Source of the DNA: Trichoplax sp. H2
Taxonomy: Eukaryota > Placozoa > Uniplacotomia > Trichoplacea
Length of the DNA stretch: 64,000 nucleotides
Direction of reading: 5' to 3'
Assembly (NCBI GenBank): GCA_003344405.1
Contig: NOWV01000160.1
Span: forward strand, 62,001-126,000
In this document: positions 61,145-64,000 of the stretch, one piece after another
How the letters are laid out: every line of letters starts with the position of its first letter
Position numbering within the stretch: the stretch's first letter is position 1
Notes under the pieces: model-generated
Databases searched by the model: none
What the model saw: the letters and a program-made list of their open reading frames with translations, nothing else
Told to the model about the DNA's origin: nothing
Position numbers and translations under genes: made by a program

Positions 61145-62499
61145 CTGTTTATTTTTAATCTATATATATAGTATTATAATTAGTTCGTGAAAGTTCCATA
61201 AATACCTCTTATATTTAATGTTATAAGTGTAAATAAGTAGGTGATAATTGACTAGATTTTTACTGATTTATGATTATTAAAATTTATTTTTATTATTCAT
61301 CTAACACTAGATACAAATTAAAAATATGAAGTAAACCTGACATCTCTTAGATTTTTCGTGCCAACTAATATCAATCCGGTGCAGACATGCAACGTTTAAC
61401 TTTTAAACAGTGAATCAATTCCAGCATTAGCAGAGGCAAAGTTCTAATATGTTTACACTACTGAAGTGTTCCTAAAATTATCTACAACAAGCGTATACGA
61501 TAACCATACTATCTTGTGACAAGCAAATTACGAAGCTACAATACCAGAAATTATTTATCTTTTTATAATCTGCAGCTGTAGAGTATAACATACATCATAA
61601 TAAAAGACATGGCTGCTCTAGAATTTAAAATAAAAATCATGACCGTATCAATATAATTTGCACTCCTGGCTATCATAATTCATTGACTATTGCCAAAACT
61701 GTCGGCTATGTGTTATACTTGATTAATAAATGACTTAATAATAGTCTGGCATAATTTCTTTATTGTAGTGATTATTTCGATATATCGAGCCCTTGAATAG
61801 ATCAATGGCTTTAGTCTGTGCAATCTAATCAAAATTGCTTCATAGAGCCAATTGAGGGAAACTGCCCGCCTTCTCCGACCATTCACATCATTTTCAGACT
61901 TTATTAGGTAATGCTAGCCACTTTTTCTATTCTTGAAGGCTGTATAAAATAGCTGTTAGATCACTAAATTTATAAATAGACAAAACCAACCCAAAAACAA
62001 ATCTGAATTTGAAGGCAATATTCATTCTGGTAGTTACCTTTATCACCAATGACTACCATCTCATAAATTCTTTAGTACCAATCATTTATAAATGAAATTT
62101 CGTGAAAGACGCATTATAGTATTAATCTGGTAGAAGATGAACAGTGATGAATGTTGCATAATAAGTACTTCCACTCTATCGATGCCACTAGAAAGAATAT
62201 AGATTTTATACTAGTAATAATTCATTAAATCTTCAGTCAATGCACATGCAGAACCCTACGTTGCAAAATCTTTTGCTATAATTAATTTACAACATCTACG
62301 GCCTAACTATAGATCTTCTATTAAGTTATAAAATGAAATATGCCTTATGATAGCAATACCGTAGCATTAAAAATATTTGGAGTATATAATTTTCCTTTTA
62401 ATATAAGAAACTTCTTGTACTAGGATCATTAGTTTGCCTAGAACGATCCATTAGGTTTATTTTACGATAGTTGCTAAGACCTTAGGGGTATGGTTAGGG
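61145..62499. other. Intergenic; one open frame noted
   Basis: On the minus strand, 61898-61713 is open for 61 codons after a possible acceptor (AATAAAG|TCT) and reads protein-like (NGRRRAVSLNWLYEAILIRL). It may be a dead or unassigned exon. The rest shows nothing. Confidence 0.3.
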
Positions 62500-63720
62500 T
62501 GCTATTATCTTTACATTGTAGTAGTAATTAGGTATAGTGCATTGTTGCCTAGGCATACCGAATTACCAATATGGATTATCGCAACAAAAGAAAGTTAATA
62601 ATTCAGGAACTCTGTACAAATTAAACCTCATTATATTATGGTAGTAATCATGAGAAAAATACGATATAAATCGCTGTTGCGCGATAAAAACTTGCACACG
62701 GACTCGCTTAAACATTTACTAATTAACGATAAAACGGTAAAGGGATTCAGTAGTACTCTATTAAAAGCTTTTATTACGTTGTAATAGTAACTAGCTCTAG
62801 TAATGCTTATACCACTAGTTACCGTGAAAACGTTAGAATAGAATTAGTAGCTGTGCAGTGTTCATATGCATATGTGCTCGAAAATATTTACTAATAGGAA
62901 GGATTCATTGATACCTCAGTTAAATATACCGATATTGGCTGTTGCAATAACACTTAGTTAATAATTCAGAAACTGCGCATAAATCAAATCTTATTATGTA
63001 GTAGTAAGTAGCTATTTTGCTTATGCAGCTGGTTAACGTGACTATGTTCGAATAGAAATAGTATAATCTTCAAAACGTTTACTAATAAAGGATTCAGTAT
63101 ACTCCAGTAAAACTCTTCCAATATTGAATATTCCAATAAGAATTAGCCAATAAAACTCTACTCTTCTCAAATCTGGTTACGTTGCTTTAGTAACCAGCTC
63201 TAATGCCGATATAGTTGGTTATTGGTGAAAACATTCGAATGGAATTAGTAGCTGTGAGATGATTCTATGTACTCGTATATGATGCACTGGCCGCAAGGTT
63301 TACAAATAAGTAAGATTCAGTGTACTTTAGTAAAACTCCCCAATATTGACAATCACAACAACATAAAGTCAATCAACTTTGTACAACTTCAATCTTATTA
63401 CATTGCAGTAGTAATTATCTGTAATATATTGCTTACACAATCGATTATAACGGAAACGTTAAATAGAATTGGTTACTGAGAGATAATCATACGTACATGA
63501 CGTACTTGGTGCTCACTAAAATGTTTATTAATAAAAGGAATTCAATTTACTCTAGTAAAATTCTCCCAATATTGACTATCTCAATTTTTTTTTTTTTCCC
63601 AATATTCACTATCTCAATAACAAAAATTTAATCAACTCTACATAGCTCAAGTCTTACTACGTTGTAGTAAAAAATACTAACTAGCTGCAAAAGATTTCTT
63701 ACACAATACAGTTTAGCCAA
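62500..63720. repeat. Diverged tandem repeat array, about 200-bp unit
   Basis: The anchor TTACGTTGTAGTAGTAA-like sequence recurs at about 62510, 62640, 62775, 62992, 63178, 63398 and 63658. Between anchors other blocks recur in order: GAATAGAATTAGTAGCTGTG, TTTACTAATAAAGGATTCAGT, TACTCTAGTAAAACT and CCCAATATTGACTATC. Spacing is uneven (about 130-260 bp), so units have gained and lost sequence. No coding content. It looks like an old satellite or a nest of one repeat family. Confidence 0.8.
63565..63617. repeat. 20-bp direct repeats around T13
   Basis: CCCAATATTGACTATCTCAA (63565-63584), thirteen T, then CCCAATATTCACTATCTCAA (63598-63617), one mismatch. It looks like a target-site duplication around a bare poly-T, or a local duplication. 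Confidence 0.85.
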
Positions 63721-63766
63721 AACAAGAATTTAGCCGAAATCTCCTCTGCTATTATGCATAATAACT

Positions 63767-63816
63767 GGCTAAAGTCCGAAATTTTAATACTTTTACCTTC
63801 AATTCGGGCTTCAGCC
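63767..63816. repeat. Imperfect inverted repeat
   Basis: GGCTAAAGTCCGAA (63767-63780) and TTCGGGCTTCAGCC (63803-63816) pair at 12 of 14 positions around a 22-nt loop. Both are flanked outside by CTATTATGCATA-type sequence, which suggests the middle of a small palindromic mobile element. Confidence 0.6.
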
Positions 63817-64000
63817 AGCTAGGATGCATGCTTGCCGGCTATTATGCATATTAACCGAGATCGAGTTTTAGCCGTAACGTATATACTGTATATATGTATA
63901 TTACTCAGAGTATCAATTATTGTCTTCATTGCGTCCACTATTGATAAATTATACAACATAAGCACAGCTTGAAATAACCATTTTGAAAATTTCAATGAAA

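Noticed and set aside
1-64000. tRNA, 5S rRNA and spliceosomal RNA genes
   Set aside because: TTCGA-type candidates were looked at by eye and none had a matching acceptor stem or box A; none supported, though a covariance-model scan would be decisive.

Overview
This window reads as AT-rich nuclear DNA of an early-branching animal. The best guess is a placozoan (Trichoplax/Hoilungia type). Three kinds of gene point there: intronless rhodopsin-family (class A) GPCR genes; compact genes with introns of about 70-500 bp, nearly all phase 1; and secreted or surface modules found only in animals (immunoglobulin, fibronectin III, EGF, the eight-cysteine D8C module of uromodulin/GP2, and a fibrinogen-like end domain). 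No ribosomal RNA, tRNA, CRISPR array or bacterial operon was seen. The species call is inference from gene style, not proof.

Layout. 0.7-2.2 kb: a broken class A GPCR (minus strand) with a transposon-like repeat lying between its two parts. 4.5-5.1 kb and 16.3-17.2 kb: two copies of one dispersed element, about 95 % alike at the left end, the second with 295 bp more. 6.6-7.4 kb: two small doubtful ORFs and a TATA box. 9.7-10.8 kb and 28.2-29.3 kb: two intact intronless GPCRs (minus), related to each other. 28.04-28.18 kb: a 46-residue ORF (plus) with a clear signal peptide, tail to tail with the second GPCR. 30.6-31.2 kb: a decayed membrane-protein-like ORF. 34.3-34.5 kb: a 14-bp minisatellite. 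36.7-38.3 kb: an intronless 550-residue protein with a diverged DAO-type FAD oxidoreductase layout. 46.3-49.5 kb: an 11-exon surface protein (five Ig domains, one FN3, a Ser/Thr stalk and a tail that looks like a GPI-anchor signal). 53.1-54.0 kb: an intronless opsin-like receptor without the retinal lysine. 56.1-60.6 kb: a secreted D8C/EGF/fibrinogen-like protein, or two tandem ones, with in-frame stop codons that need explaining. 60.7-61.1 kb: a decayed ORF. 62.5-63.7 kb: a diverged tandem repeat array.

The working theme is sensing and surface recognition: receptors, a possible secreted peptide, an adhesion protein and a mosaic matrix protein. Several of these families show decayed relatives beside the live genes, as expected from tandem birth and death. 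The Ig and D8C genes were rebuilt here by hand from splice sites and reading phase. Exon ends are therefore predictions, though every exon kept its phase.
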